Counted from the stretch's first letter, positions 1 through 8,694 are shown. The stretch is 64,000 nt of DNA from Porticoccus sp964395715 (GCA_964395715.1 CAYNAU010000002.1:1-64000); one strand, 5' to 3'. Made by a program: numbers and translations. The notes: generated by a model from the letters alone, not told the origin.

Positions 1-64
1 CAGAGTGGTCATGCAGCGGACTGCAACTCCGTGTACGCCGGTTCGATTCCGACCCGCGCCTCCA
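1..64 (+). tRNA. tRNA-Cys (GCA), 5' end missing
   Basis: The 3' part of a cysteine tRNA begins before the window. The anticodon arm has loop CTGCAAC (anticodon GCA) and is followed by the GGTTCGATTCC T-arm, a GCGCC acceptor strand and an encoded CCA at 62-64. The first acceptor strand lies upstream of base 1. It stands 69 bases before tRNA-Leu on the same strand, so the two are probably one transcript. Confidence 0.93.
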
Positions 65-133
65 TTTTTCTCTCGGCACAGCTCTAGCATCTATCCAACT
101 GAAAGAGCTGTTCCGCTGACCATCCTTCTCCAT

Positions 134-222
134 GCCCGGATGGCGAAATTGGTAGACGCAAGGGACTTAAAATCCCTCGGAGGGTAACCTCCGTGCCGGT
201 TCGACCCCGGCTCCGGGCACCA
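134..222 (+). tRNA. tRNA-Leu (UAA)
   Basis: This is a complete class II tRNA of 89 bases with a long variable arm. Acceptor GCCCGGA pairs with TCCGGGC, the anticodon loop CTTAAAA gives anticodon UAA, the T-arm is GGTTCGACCCC, and CCA is encoded at 220-222. It reads UUA/UUG leucine codons. It follows tRNA-Cys and is followed by a strong hairpin terminator. Confidence 0.97.
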
Positions 223-287
223 TTACTTTCAGCGTTAACCCGGTGTCGACAAGGTGCTTTCTTTCTGTACTCTGGTGCGCAAAAAAA

Positions 288-325
288 CTAAATAAAAAGG
301 GGCCTTAAGGCCCCTTTTTATTTAG
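288..325. terminator. bidirectional Rho-independent terminator
   Basis: A long perfect inverted repeat is centred at 306/307 (AAAAAGGGGCC / GGCCCCTTTTT), with A- and T-rich flanks on both sides. It can end the tRNA transcript on the plus strand and the convergent gene at 346-936 on the minus strand. Confidence 0.9.
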
Positions 326-345
326 TGTGTTCCTGATGGTCAGGA

Positions 346-936
346 TCAGATGCTCTGATCCTGTGTGGGCAGGTTGTCATAGAGCTCTTCTTCAGGGGCG
401 GCATCGAGAATGGCTCTGAAGTAGCTGCTTGGCAGGGCGATGTTGTAGGAGCTTTTGCCGTCAATGGTCAGGTTCATACCCATGTTGGCGCTGTCAAAAA
501 AGTTGATCATGCTCAGGGGTATGGCCATGCGCTCTTCGTAGCGACAGGAAGCCTCCGGGCAAACATTCATGTCGGTTGACAAGGACACCAGTTTCACCGG
601 CTGGGCACCGTTTTTCAGTTTTGCATTTTTGTAGGAGCGCCAATCCTCGTCATTGTATTGTGCGGTGATGTAGAGAATGTACTGATCTTCACCCTGGTGA
701 TCGATGGCGCGCACCAGGTAGATCTCCGAGAAGTTGTCTAGCAGTGTTTTATCGGAATAGGCGAAGTTAGGTCCGTAGGTGATTTCGCCATTCACAGCAT
801 CGAGCTTGAATTCGATCAGCGTGGAAATAGCGGCGGGGGATTGCCAGTCAATCGTCGCCTCTTTGGGCTCATCTGCCCAAGCCTGCATTGTGAAGGCCAG
901 GGACAGTGTGGCCAAAATATGTGGAAGTGATTTCAT
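346..936 (-). CDS. exported protein of unknown function
   Basis: A 196-residue protein that I do not recognise. The N-terminus MKSLPHILATLSLAFTMQAWA is a clear Sec signal peptide with a signal peptidase I site after AWA. The mature part is acidic and has two cysteines nine or so residues apart in the middle (VCPEASCRYEE), which could form a disulphide. I chose the ATG at 936 because a GGAG Shine-Dalgarno sequence lies about nine bases upstream and the signal peptide starts there; an in-frame ATG eight codons earlier lacks this. It converges on the tRNA genes and shares their terminator. It is probably a single-gene periplasmic protein. Confidence 0.75.
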   Translation of the reverse strand: MKSLPHILATLSLAFTMQAWADEPKEATIDWQSPAAISTLIEFKLDAVNGEITYGPNFAYSDKTLLDNFSEIYLVRAIDHQGEDQYILYITAQYNDEDWRSYKNAKLKNGAQPVKLVSLSTDMNVCPEASCRYEERMAIPLSMINFFDSANMGMNLTIDGKSSYNIALPSSYFRAILDAAPEEELYDNLPTQDQSI

Positions 937-1275
937 TGCCTTGCTCCATTTAATATCCAAGTCGTAGCGGGCGTAATTTTATGGGCGCCATGCTTGCGTT
1001 TTTCGCTCTCTCTGGCAACCCTTTTTTCTGACTTCGCTGACTACTGCTGTCTTCAGAGCAATACAACCTGTACTCAAGGCCCTGATGCCGACGAAGATTG
1101 CGTGGTAATTCAGATTCCGCGCAGCATCAATGGTTCCGAACTTCCTGTTACCTTGTGATGCAACAGTTGTTACGCACTGATAAAGGTTATGGATCAGCGG
1201 CGATTCTCATGGCCGATCAGCGTAGAGAGCTGTGGTACCATGATCCCCTTTAAAATTGTTGAATAACCGCTATCC
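937..1275. other. intergenic region with divergent promoters expected
   Basis: This 339-base stretch separates two divergently transcribed genes, so promoters for both should lie here. I see no strong sigma-70 match, RNA gene or large repeat. A TTG-started reading frame at 994-1158 has no ribosome binding site and is not called. Confidence 0.5.
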
Positions 1276-1917
1276 ATGAGTGAAGAAAATTCCCCCATAG
1301 TCCTGACCTTTCCAGTGGGTCCGCTGCAGTGCAACTGCACCATTATTGGCGACCCTGTAACAAAAAAAGCGCTGGTGATTGATCCCGGCGGTAACCCGGA
1401 GTTGATACTGGCAAAACTGACCGAACTCTCGCTTCAGGTAGTGGCGATTATCCATACCCATGCCCACCTGGACCATATTCTCGCTGCAGGAGACATCAGG
1501 AAGGCAACCGGTGCGCCGATTCAGCTGCATCGGGAGGATATGTTTTTGTGGGATGGGGTGGCTCAGCAATGTCTGATGTTTGGTGTGCCGGAAATTTCTC
1601 TGCCAAAACCGGACGGTTACCTGCAGGATGATCATGATCTGGGATGTTGTGAGGGGGTTGCCATGCATACTCCGGGACATACACCGGGTTCTACCAGTTT
1701 CTGGTTTGCCCCGGCAAAAACCCTGATCGCTGGTGATACCCTGTTTCGCGGCGGCATTGGTCGTACAGATCTGCCTGGTGGCAACCACAAAGAGATCGTC
1801 AAATCGATCCGTCAGCGTCTCTATGAACTGGACGATGATGTATCGGTTGTGACGGGGCATGGCCCCGGTACGACTATCGGTAGCGAGAAGCGCAGCAATA
1901 TGTTCGTAAGGGCATAA
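1276..1917 (+). CDS. metallo-beta-lactamase-fold hydrolase, glyoxalase II-like (YcbL type)
   Basis: A 213-residue metallo-hydrolase. The metal site is complete: THAHLDH at residues 61-67, His135 in HTPGHTPGS, Asp154 in AGDTLF and His195 in TGHGPGT. The length and the lack of the C-terminal substrate domain of GloB match the short YcbL-like branch, whose members hydrolyse glutathione thioesters or related compounds; the substrate cannot be read from sequence. It is cytoplasmic, with no signal peptide. The stop is followed four bases later by the dUTPase-like gene, so the two are probably cotranscribed. Confidence 0.85.
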   Translation: MSEENSPIVLTFPVGPLQCNCTIIGDPVTKKALVIDPGGNPELILAKLTELSLQVVAIIHTHAHLDHILAAGDIRKATGAPIQLHREDMFLWDGVAQQCLMFGVPEISLPKPDGYLQDDHDLGCCEGVAMHTPGHTPGSTSFWFAPAKTLIAGDTLFRGGIGRTDLPGGNHKEIVKSIRQRLYELDDDVSVVTGHGPGTTIGSEKRSNMFVRA

Positions 1918-1921
1918 GCCA

Positions 1922-2560
1922 ATGAATGAGGATACCTCCCTGATGAAACAACAAATTCTCACCATGCTCGAGCTGCAAGATGCCATGAACAGCAAGGTCA
2001 ATAGCAACTGGGTTGTGCAGAACTTTGCCTGGTACCGGGCGATCTGGGTGGAGTGTGCAGAACTGCTCGACCACTACGGTTGGAAATGGTGGAAAAAACA
2101 GACCCCTGATGCTGATCAGGTGAAACTGGAACTGGTGGATATCTGGCATTTCGGATTGAGCATCCTGTTGCTGGATTCTGATGGCCACGAATCTATTGCC
2201 GGACAGGTCGCGGAGGCCTTCTCCCGTGCGGCGCCCTCCGGTGATTTCAGGGAAGATCTGGAGTCATTCACCTTGTATACCCTGCAAACCCGTAAGTTTG
2301 ATGTGCCAGGATTCGCAACCCTGATGGACGGCATTGACCTGAGCTTTGATGAACTTTTCACCCGTTATGTCGGCAAAAATGTGCTGAATTTTTTCCGTCA
2401 GGATCACGGCTACCAGGATGGCACTTACCGCAAACAGTGGGGTGGCAAGGAGGATAATGAACATCTGGTGGAAGCAGTTGCCGAGCTGGATCACAGCCGT
2501 GCGGACTTCAAAGACCGTCTCTACACTGAGCTGGCTGAGCGTTATCAGGCCAGTGCCTGA
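1922..2560 (+). CDS. dimeric all-alpha dUTP diphosphatase
   Basis: A 212-residue helical protein of the dimeric dUTPase (MazG-like NTP pyrophosphatase) superfamily, which hydrolyses dUTP to dUMP and so keeps uracil out of DNA. The Mg-binding ExxE...ExxD pattern is visible as E44-C-A-E47 and E70-L-V-D73, and the Trp-rich segment around residues 36-57 (AWYRAIW, YGWKWWKK) is typical. A second in-frame Met at codon 8 is a possible start. It lies four bases after the metallo-hydrolase gene. No trimeric dut gene is present in this window. Confidence 0.82.
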   Translation: MNEDTSLMKQQILTMLELQDAMNSKVNSNWVVQNFAWYRAIWVECAELLDHYGWKWWKKQTPDADQVKLELVDIWHFGLSILLLDSDGHESIAGQVAEAFSRAAPSGDFREDLESFTLYTLQTRKFDVPGFATLMDGIDLSFDELFTRYVGKNVLNFFRQDHGYQDGTYRKQWGGKEDNEHLVEAVAELDHSRADFKDRLYTELAERYQASA

Positions 2561-2647
2561 GGTAACCGTAACTCTTTGGGTTGCTGGTGAAAAACTATAC
2601 AATGGCGGCCCTTTGGCAGAGCCAATTACAAGACTGAATAACGAGTC

Positions 2648-3562
2648 ATGACTGAATTTGACACTCGCAAGGAGCGGCTGGAATTTAACAAGCTGCAAAA
2701 ACGCCTGCGCCGCAATGTAGGCAGTGCTATTGCTGACTACAACATGATTGAAGACGGCGACAAGATCATGGTGTGCCTGTCCGGTGGCAAGGATTCCTAT
2801 TGTATGTTGGATATCTTGCTCAATCTGCAGAAGACGGCCCCGGTATCGTTCGAGATAGTGGCAATCAATCTGGATCAGAAACAGCCCGGTTTTCCGCCGG
2901 AGGTGCTGCCCAACTACCTGGCTGACCTCGGGGTGCCTTTCCACATTCTGGAAAAAGACACCTACAGCGTGGTCACCGAACTGGTGCCGGAGGGCAAAAC
3001 CTACTGTGGTCTTTGCTCAAGACTGCGCCGCGGCACGTTGTACGGTTTTGCCCAGCAAATCGGTGCTACCAAGATCGCCCTGGGCCACCATCGGGACGAC
3101 ATCATAGAAACCCTGTTTCTCAATATGTTCTACGGTGGCAAGTTAAAGGCTATGCCCCCGAAACTACTTAGTGACGACAAGCAGAATGTTGTGATTCGTC
3201 CGCTGGCCTATTGCAAGGAAGAAGACCTGGAAGCCTATGCCGGCCTGAAAGAGTTTCCGATTATTCCCTGCAATCTCTGTGGCTCACAGGATAATCTGCA
3301 GCGTCAGGTGATCAAGGAAATGCTGCAGGGTTGGGAAAAGCAACACCCGGGTCGCCTGGAAACCATCTTTGCTGCCGTCAAAAATGTGGCCCCGTCACAA
3401 TTGGCGGACACCGACCTGTTTGATTTCGCCAGTCTGCAGATTGAACGGCCATCGCGAATTGGCATGGTCAACCTATGGGATGGTGAAAGCGGTGCTGATT
3501 GCGACAGTGTCGGTGTCCCGGAAAGTAGCGCTCCAGGTGATATGGCCAGGGAAACTGCCTGA
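2648..3562 (+). CDS. ttcA: tRNA 2-thiocytidine(32) synthetase TtcA
   Basis: A 304-residue ATP-dependent enzyme that replaces oxygen by sulphur on cytidine 32 of several tRNAs. The PP-loop SGGKDS is at residues 45-50. Two CxxC pairs, C120/C123 (TYCGLC) and C208/C211 (PCNLC), are the ligands of the 4Fe-4S cluster and the sulphur transfer site. LGHHRDD at 145-151 is the conserved adenylation segment. The length agrees with the family. It is separated by 87 bases from the dUTPase gene and appears to be transcribed on its own. Confidence 0.96.
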   Translation: MTEFDTRKERLEFNKLQKRLRRNVGSAIADYNMIEDGDKIMVCLSGGKDSYCMLDILLNLQKTAPVSFEIVAINLDQKQPGFPPEVLPNYLADLGVPFHILEKDTYSVVTELVPEGKTYCGLCSRLRRGTLYGFAQQIGATKIALGHHRDDIIETLFLNMFYGGKLKAMPPKLLSDDKQNVVIRPLAYCKEEDLEAYAGLKEFPIIPCNLCGSQDNLQRQVIKEMLQGWEKQHPGRLETIFAAVKNVAPSQLADTDLFDFASLQIERPSRIGMVNLWDGESGADCDSVGVPESSAPGDMARETA

Positions 3563-3634
3563 TGGTCTTCCTGTGTCATTAAAGGGAATGTGCGAGGGAC
3601 TGTCCGTTGCCTTTCGAAGCAAATCCGTTGCCCC

Positions 3635-3640
3635 TATAAT
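3635..3640 (+). promoter_or_regulatory. candidate -10 element for dnaX
   Basis: A perfect TATAAT lies 30 bases before the dnaX start codon. The matching -35 position (around 3612-3617, TTTCGA) is a poor fit, so the promoter call is tentative. Confidence 0.4.
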
Positions 3641-3670
3641 GGTTTTTTTTCCTCTGCTGGATTCGACTTC

Positions 3671-5821
3671 ATGAGCTATCAGGTGCTGGCCCGAAAATGG
3701 CGTCCTCGCAATTTCAGCGAGATGGTCGGGCAGGAACACGTGCTGAGGGCACTGGTCAATGCACTGGATAACAACCGTCTGCACCATGCTTACCTGTTTA
3801 CCGGTACCCGGGGAGTCGGTAAAACCACTATTGCCCGTATTCTGGCCAAGTGCCTTAACTGTGAGCAGGGCGTCAGTTCCACACCCTGTGGAACCTGTAG
3901 TGCCTGTACCTCCATTGCTGAAGGTCGGTTTGTCGACCTGATTGAAGTGGATGCTGCCTCCCGCACCAAGGTCGAAGACACCCGGGAACTACTGGAAAAT
4001 GTGCAGTATGCGCCTACCGTTGGCCGCTATAAGGTCTACCTGATTGACGAAGTGCACATGCTTTCAGGGCACAGCTTTAATGCCCTGCTAAAAACCCTCG
4101 AAGAGCCGCCTCCCCATGTGAAGTTCCTGTTGGCCACTACTGATCCCCAGAAGTTGCCGGTCACCATTCTGTCGCGCTGCCTGCAGTTCAACCTGAAGAA
4201 CCTGAGCCCGGAACGTATCGTCGAGCACTTGCAGTTTGTGCTTGGTGAAGAACAGGTTCCCAACGAAGAAGCCGGTTTGTGGGCTCTGGCCCGTGCCGCG
4301 GACGGCAGCATGCGCGATGCGTTAAGCCTTACGGATCAGGCGATTTCACACGGCGCAGGTAAAATTACAGAAGCCGAAGTCAACAACATGCTGGGCAGTA
4401 TCGATCTAGGCGCTATCGCCGATATTGCCAGGGCGCTGGCTAATGGTGATGGCATAGAGGTACTGGCTGTTGTGGACCGTATGGCCGAACATGCCCCGGA
4501 CTATGGTGCTGCTCTAGGGGATTTACTGTCCGTATGGCATCGCGTGGCCATCGCCCAGACTGTGCCGGATGCGCTGGATAACCGCCATGGTGACTACCAG
4601 CTGGTGCAGGAACTGGCGAAGGCTATGAGTACCGAGGATGTGCAGTTGTTTTACCAGATTGCCTTGCTCGGTCGCAGGGATTTGCCCCTGGCGCCGGATC
4701 CTCGTTTGGGTTTTGAAATGGCGTTGCTGCGCACCCTGGCTTTTCGCCCGGTGAGTGAGACTGGGCTCAAACCCGTCTCTGCTTCAGCCGCGGCCTCTTC
4801 CCGGGTTGATAAAGGGGAGGATTTGGCCCCTGTAAAAAAGCCTGAATCTGAAGCCCCGGTGGACGCTAAGCGCCACCAGGCTGCCGCCATCGTTGAGGCC
4901 CTCAGTGCAACACATGAACAAGTGTCTGCCGAAGTGCCAGTCACCCAGACATCTGACTCTGTTCCTAAGGATAACCCCCCGACTAATCAGACAAGACCTT
5001 CGGGCGCAGAAAATCCGATCACCGAGGAGGAGTCTTTAACGGTACAAGAATCTGTGGCTGCAGAAATGTCTGAAGCCACACAAGAGCCGGCGACGGAAAG
5101 AACACCAGCAGACACAGATCAGAGAGACTTTGAGCAGGCTTTGGCTGTTGATACTTCTGATATGGATCGGAATCCATTGTTTGAGGCTGATGAATCAAGC
5201 GAAGATACCGATGCGGCGCTGGAATATTATGAGTCCATCGCCAGCTCTGGGCCTGAGGGGGAAGAGTCATCGCTGGTTTCGACAGAGACCCTGGAGGCCT
5301 TTTCCCGCGCGGCCCATGCCCGGCAGCCGGTATCTGAGGTTGCCGAAGTCACACCGACGGCTCCGACGATCAGTGAATCTAATGAGAACCGGCATATTAA
5401 AGATGCGATTGTTCCGTCTAAATTGTCCCTGTCGAAGGTGAAGCCGACAGATTGGCTGGATCTATACCAGGCACTGCATGTAGGTGGTCTGCTACAGAAT
5501 ACGGCGGCAAACCTGACGCTGGTTGAGGTCAGCGGCGCTGAACTGCACTTTGTACTGGATATCGATCATTCGACACTCTATGAGGAAGGTCACCAGCAAC
5601 GCCTGGCAGACATTCTGCAGGACTATTTCAATGCTCCGGTTTCTGTTGTCATAGAGGTAGGTGTGGTCAGTTCAGAAACACCACAGGCGTATCTGGAACG
5701 GTTGCGCCAGGAGCGCCAGCAGGATGCTGTGAACAGTTTGAAACAGGATCCCCATGTGCGTCGAATTACCGACATGTTCAATGGGGTATTACTGGAAAAC
5801 ACAATTAAACCTTTAGATTAA
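3671..5821 (+). CDS. dnaX: DNA polymerase III subunits tau and gamma (DnaX)
   Basis: A 716-residue clamp-loader ATPase that loads the beta clamp and, as tau, ties polymerase cores to the DnaB helicase. Walker A GTRGVGKTT is at 45-53, zinc ligands are C64, C73, C76 and C79, and Walker B/DEVH is at 126-129. A low-complexity acidic linker spans about 375-585, followed by the tau-specific C-terminal domain. I chose the ATG at 3671 (MSYQVLARKW) because family members begin there; the open frame continues 27 codons upstream without support. A slippery A AAA AAG in the correct phase at 4834-4840 should also yield a shorter gamma form. ybaB and recR follow closely. Confidence 0.97.
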   Translation: MSYQVLARKWRPRNFSEMVGQEHVLRALVNALDNNRLHHAYLFTGTRGVGKTTIARILAKCLNCEQGVSSTPCGTCSACTSIAEGRFVDLIEVDAASRTKVEDTRELLENVQYAPTVGRYKVYLIDEVHMLSGHSFNALLKTLEEPPPHVKFLLATTDPQKLPVTILSRCLQFNLKNLSPERIVEHLQFVLGEEQVPNEEAGLWALARAADGSMRDALSLTDQAISHGAGKITEAEVNNMLGSIDLGAIADIARALANGDGIEVLAVVDRMAEHAPDYGAALGDLLSVWHRVAIAQTVPDALDNRHGDYQLVQELAKAMSTEDVQLFYQIALLGRRDLPLAPDPRLGFEMALLRTLAFRPVSETGLKPVSASAAASSRVDKGEDLAPVKKPESEAPVDAKRHQAAAIVEALSATHEQVSAEVPVTQTSDSVPKDNPPTNQTRPSGAENPITEEESLTVQESVAAEMSEATQEPATERTPADTDQRDFEQALAVDTSDMDRNPLFEADESSEDTDAALEYYESIASSGPEGEESSLVSTETLEAFSRAAHARQPVSEVAEVTPTAPTISESNENRHIKDAIVPSKLSLSKVKPTDWLDLYQALHVGGLLQNTAANLTLVEVSGAELHFVLDIDHSTLYEEGHQQRLADILQDYFNAPVSVVIEVGVVSSETPQAYLERLRQERQQDAVNSLKQDPHVRRITDMFNGVLLENTIKPLD
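4814..4882 (+). promoter_or_regulatory. programmed -1 ribosomal frameshift signal in dnaX
   Basis: The heptamer A AAA AAG at 4834-4840 sits in the exact phase needed for a -1 slip (zero-frame codons GTA AAA AAG). In the -1 frame the next codons are GCC TGA, so a slipped ribosome stops at 4843-4845 and makes a protein of about 391 residues. A Shine-Dalgarno-like GGGGAGG lies at 4814-4820, 13 bases upstream. Downstream, GGTGG (4858-4862) can pair with CCACC (4873-4877), and AGCCT (4839-4843) with AGGCT (4878-4882). This is the same set of elements used by E. coli dnaX. The stem starts further from the slip site than in E. coli. Confidence 0.8.
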
Positions 5822-5838
5822 CTATTGATGGTAATGTA

Positions 5839-6156
5839 ATGAATATTAATGAGTTAATGAAGCAAGCACAGCAGATGCAGGAAAAAATGCAGAAGATGCA
5901 GGCTGAGGCGGCAAAGGCTGAAGTGACGGGAGAATCCGGTGCGGGTATGGTGAAGGTGGTGATGAATGGTCGCCACGATGTGCGCAAGGTCACGATCGAT
6001 CCCGGTGTGCTATCAGAAGATAAAGAGTTCCTTGAAGACCTGCTGGCAGCGGCAGTTAATGATGCCGTGCGCAAGGTGGAGGAAGCACAGCGCCAACAGA
6101 TGGAAAAACTTACCGGTGGTATGCAGATGCCCCCCGGCTTTCAAATGCCTTTTTGA
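5839..6156 (+). CDS. ybaB: YbaB/EbfC family nucleoid-associated protein
   Basis: A 105-residue dimeric DNA-binding protein. It has an N-terminal amphipathic helix (NELMKQAQQMQEKMQKMQ), the conserved core with GAGMVKVVMNGRH around residues 34-46, and a Met/Pro-rich tail. The family binds DNA with limited sequence preference and acts in nucleoid organisation. It lies 17 bases after dnaX and directly precedes recR; this trio is widely conserved and is probably one operon linked to replication and repair. Confidence 0.95.
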   Translation: MNINELMKQAQQMQEKMQKMQAEAAKAEVTGESGAGMVKVVMNGRHDVRKVTIDPGVLSEDKEFLEDLLAAAVNDAVRKVEEAQRQQMEKLTGGMQMPPGFQMPF

Positions 6157-6762
6157 GTGTGCCACCCTGTGTATAGCCCCCTGATTGATGAGCTGATCGA
6201 TGCCCTGCGATGCCTCCCCGGCGTCGGACCAAAGTCTGCACAACGTATGGCTCTGCAATTGCTGGAGCGGGATCGCAAAGGTGCTGCGCGTCTGGTTCAG
6301 GCCCTTGAACAGGCGGTAGAGCATGTCGGCCGTTGCCAGATGTGCCGGACCCTGACAGAAAGCGATTTATGTGAGATCTGCGCTAACCCCCGTCGGGACA
6401 GCCAGCAGCTATGCGTGGTGGAGACCCCTGCAGACCTGTTCGCGATTGAACAGAGCAATACTTACCGGGGACGCTATTTTGTGTTGTTGGGTCACCTGTC
6501 ACCCATTGACGGTATTGGCCCGGAAGCTATCGGCGTGGATCAGTTGATGAACCGGCTGGTGGAAGAGGACGTCAATGAGCTGATCCTGGCCACGAACCTT
6601 ACGGTAGAGGGTGAAACCACGGCGCATTACATCAGCGAGCGAGCCCGCCAGTTAAATGTGATTGTCAGCCGTATTGCCCACGGCGTACCCATGGGCGGTG
6701 AACTGGAGTACGTTGACGGAGGAACCCTGGCCCATGCATTTTCAAGTCGCAAGCAGCTGTGA
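6157..6762 (+). CDS. recR: recombination mediator RecR
   Basis: A recombinational repair protein that works with RecF/RecO to load RecA at gaps. A helix-hairpin-helix (LPGVGPKSAQRMA) is at about 20-32, a C4 zinc finger at C60, C63, C72 and C75, and a Toprim domain begins at about 85 (CVVETPADLFAIE). The first possible start is a GTG directly after the ybaB stop; a second GTG four codons later (6169, VYSPLIDELIDAL) fits the family's N-terminus better. Either way translation is coupled to ybaB. Length is about 197-201 residues, normal for RecR. Confidence 0.95.
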   Translation: MCHPVYSPLIDELIDALRCLPGVGPKSAQRMALQLLERDRKGAARLVQALEQAVEHVGRCQMCRTLTESDLCEICANPRRDSQQLCVVETPADLFAIEQSNTYRGRYFVLLGHLSPIDGIGPEAIGVDQLMNRLVEEDVNELILATNLTVEGETTAHYISERARQLNVIVSRIAHGVPMGGELEYVDGGTLAHAFSSRKQL

Positions 6763-6804
6763 GTCTACGCGGTTGTTTTTACCAGCTCTTCTGAAGAGGT
6801 TTCC

Positions 6805-7953
6805 ATGATGGAACAGGCATCAGCCCCAATACTTGTGGCCGACCAGCAGGCACTCGGCAAGTGTATTGCAGAACTGATCTGTTGCCCTGCGCTTGCGGTG
6901 GATACCGAGTTTATGCGCACGGACACGTTTTACCCGATTCTGGGGTTGATACAGATTTTCGATGGCCGACATTGCTGGTTGATTGACCCTGTGGCCATAG
7001 AGAATCTGCAGCCTTTGTCGGAAGTGTTCACCAATGATGCCATCACCAAGGTGTTTCACTCCTGCTCTGAAGACCTTGAGGTGTTGCAGCATGCGATGGG
7101 GTGTTTGCCTCTGCCGCTGTTTGATACCCAGATTGCGGCGGCATTGGCTGGCTACGGATTTTCCCGCGGCTATGCGGCATTGGTTGCGGATATGCTGGAA
7201 ATCCATGTTCCCAAGGATGAAACCCGTTCAGATTGGTTGCAACGCCCGTTAACCGAGGCACAACTGGGTTATGCTGCTTCGGATGTCTATTACCTGCTGC
7301 CGGTCTATCAGCAATTGCTGGCCGATCTCGAGCGTCTGGGCAGAACTGACTGGGTTGTTGAGGAAATGCAGGACCTCGTGACGCGCACCAGCATGCGGGA
7401 TGACAGCAGTGAGTATTATCGCAAAGTCAAAGGAGCCTGGCGTCTGTCTCCCGACGCACTGCTGGCGTTACAGCAACTTTGTCACTGGCGTGAAAATGAG
7501 GCTAGAGCGCGAAATCGCCCCCGCAACCGTGTTATTCCGGATCGGGTCTTACTGGAGATTGCTTCCAGAAAACCCCGGAATAAGACAACGCTGGCAGACA
7601 TCGAAGGCATGCACCCCGGCCTGATCCGACGCTATGGCGACCTGCTGTTGGACATGGTGAAAACGGCGGAAGAGTCTGTGCCTGATGCGTCACTGCAACC
7701 CCTTGATGCTCCCTTGCCAAAAGAGGCAAGGGATCTTGGCAGGACCATGAAAGCCGTGGTGTCAGATTGCGCTGAATCCTATCAATTGCCCGTGGAGATG
7801 CTGGCCCGCAAACGCGATATTGAGCAGTTGGTCCGCTCACATTGCGAGACCATCCCCACCGTCCTGCCGGATTCGCTCGCCAGTGGCTGGCGCTACCGGG
7901 TTGTGGGCGCTGCATTACTCAAAGCCATTTCCGATCAACCCGTGTGTGAGTAG
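6805..7953 (+). CDS. rnd: ribonuclease D
   Basis: A 382-residue 3'-5' exoribonuclease that trims tRNA and other stable RNA precursors. The DEDDy exonuclease core begins with AVDTEF (D33, E35), includes FHSCSEDLEVL, and closes with YAASDVYYLLPVY, which carries the Tyr and last Asp. An HRDC domain follows at about 210-290 (ALLALQQLCHWREN...). The start is ATGATG at 6805, preceded by GAAGAGG. ycgL and ycgN follow within ten bases each, the usual rnd-ycgL-ycgN arrangement in this group. Confidence 0.95.
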   Translation: MMEQASAPILVADQQALGKCIAELICCPALAVDTEFMRTDTFYPILGLIQIFDGRHCWLIDPVAIENLQPLSEVFTNDAITKVFHSCSEDLEVLQHAMGCLPLPLFDTQIAAALAGYGFSRGYAALVADMLEIHVPKDETRSDWLQRPLTEAQLGYAASDVYYLLPVYQQLLADLERLGRTDWVVEEMQDLVTRTSMRDDSSEYYRKVKGAWRLSPDALLALQQLCHWRENEARARNRPRNRVIPDRVLLEIASRKPRNKTTLADIEGMHPGLIRRYGDLLLDMVKTAEESVPDASLQPLDAPLPKEARDLGRTMKAVVSDCAESYQLPVEMLARKRDIEQLVRSHCETIPTVLPDSLASGWRYRVVGAALLKAISDQPVCE

Positions 7954-7962
7954 ATTTCCCCC

Positions 7963-8247
7963 ATGTCCAAGCAACTTTGCACGATATACCGCAGTCCCAA
8001 AAAAGAGGGCATGTATCTATATGTGGATAAAAATGAAGATCTGAGTCGTGTTCCTGAATCATTATTGCAGCGTTTTGGCAAACCGGAACTGGCAATGACA
8101 CTGGCACTATCTGCAGACAGGAAGCTGGCCCGGGCTGATGTTGGCAAAGTCCTTGAGTCCATTACGGAACAGGGTTACTACCTGCAAATGCCGCCCTCTC
8201 CGGAGCAGTATCTGCAGGAGATGCGCAACAAGAACAGCAAGCTGTAA
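7963..8247 (+). CDS. ycgL: YcgL domain protein
   Basis: A 94-residue cytoplasmic protein of the YcgL family, with the characteristic start KQLCTIYRSPKKEGMYLYV and a conserved PELAMTLAL segment in the middle. The biochemical role is not established. It is nine bases after rnd and nine bases before the ycgN-like gene, so it is part of the same transcript, which suggests a link with RNA metabolism by association only. Confidence 0.9.
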   Translation: MSKQLCTIYRSPKKEGMYLYVDKNEDLSRVPESLLQRFGKPELAMTLALSADRKLARADVGKVLESITEQGYYLQMPPSPEQYLQEMRNKNSKL

Positions 8248-8256
8248 CCTTGCTTT

Positions 8257-8694
8257 ATGGAAAAATTCTGGGAGATAAAATCTCTTTCCGAAATGAACCA
8301 GGAGGAGTGGGAGTCGCTCTGTGATGGCTGCGGGAAATGCTGCCTCCATAAACTTGAGGACGAAGATACCGGGGATGTGTACTACACCGATGTCGCCTGT
8401 CAGTTACTGGATATACAAGCCTGCCGTTGTACGGATTACGAAAACAGGCTTTCCCGAGTTCCCGACTGCCTGAAGCTCACCGCGGCTGATATCGATCATT
8501 TTCAGTGGCTGCCGAGTACCTGCGCATACCGGTTACTGTCGGAGGGTGAGTCATTGCCAATCTGGCACCATCTGGTATCGGGCGATTCACATACCATTCA
8601 CGATATGGAAATGTCAGTGCGGGGCCGGGCTGTTTCGGAGTCATCAGTACAAGCTGCTGATATGGAAGAAAGAATCATCCACTGGGTGTTATAA
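8257..8694 (+). CDS. ycgN: YcgN family cysteine-cluster protein
   Basis: A 145-residue protein of the YcgN (UPF0260) family. It has many conserved cysteines: C22, C25, C28 and C29 (LCDGCGKCCLHK), C48, C56, C58 and C71, which suggest a bound metal or Fe-S cluster of the YkgJ type. The conserved PDCLKLT and LPSTCAYRLL stretches are present. The function is unknown. It is the last gene of the rnd operon. Confidence 0.9.
   Translation: MEKFWEIKSLSEMNQEEWESLCDGCGKCCLHKLEDEDTGDVYYTDVACQLLDIQACRCTDYENRLSRVPDCLKLTAADIDHFQWLPSTCAYRLLSEGESLPIWHHLVSGDSHTIHDMEMSVRGRAVSESSVQAADMEERIIHWVL

Noticed and set aside
994..1158. TTG-started 54-codon frame with four Cys and a hydrophobic start
   Set aside because: No ribosome binding site, rare start codon, weak signal-peptide character and no recognisable domain; it lies in a promoter region.
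1270..2007. 245-codon open frame on the minus strand
   Set aside because: It is antisense to the metallo-hydrolase, which has a full metal-site motif set; the antisense product has no coherent domain.
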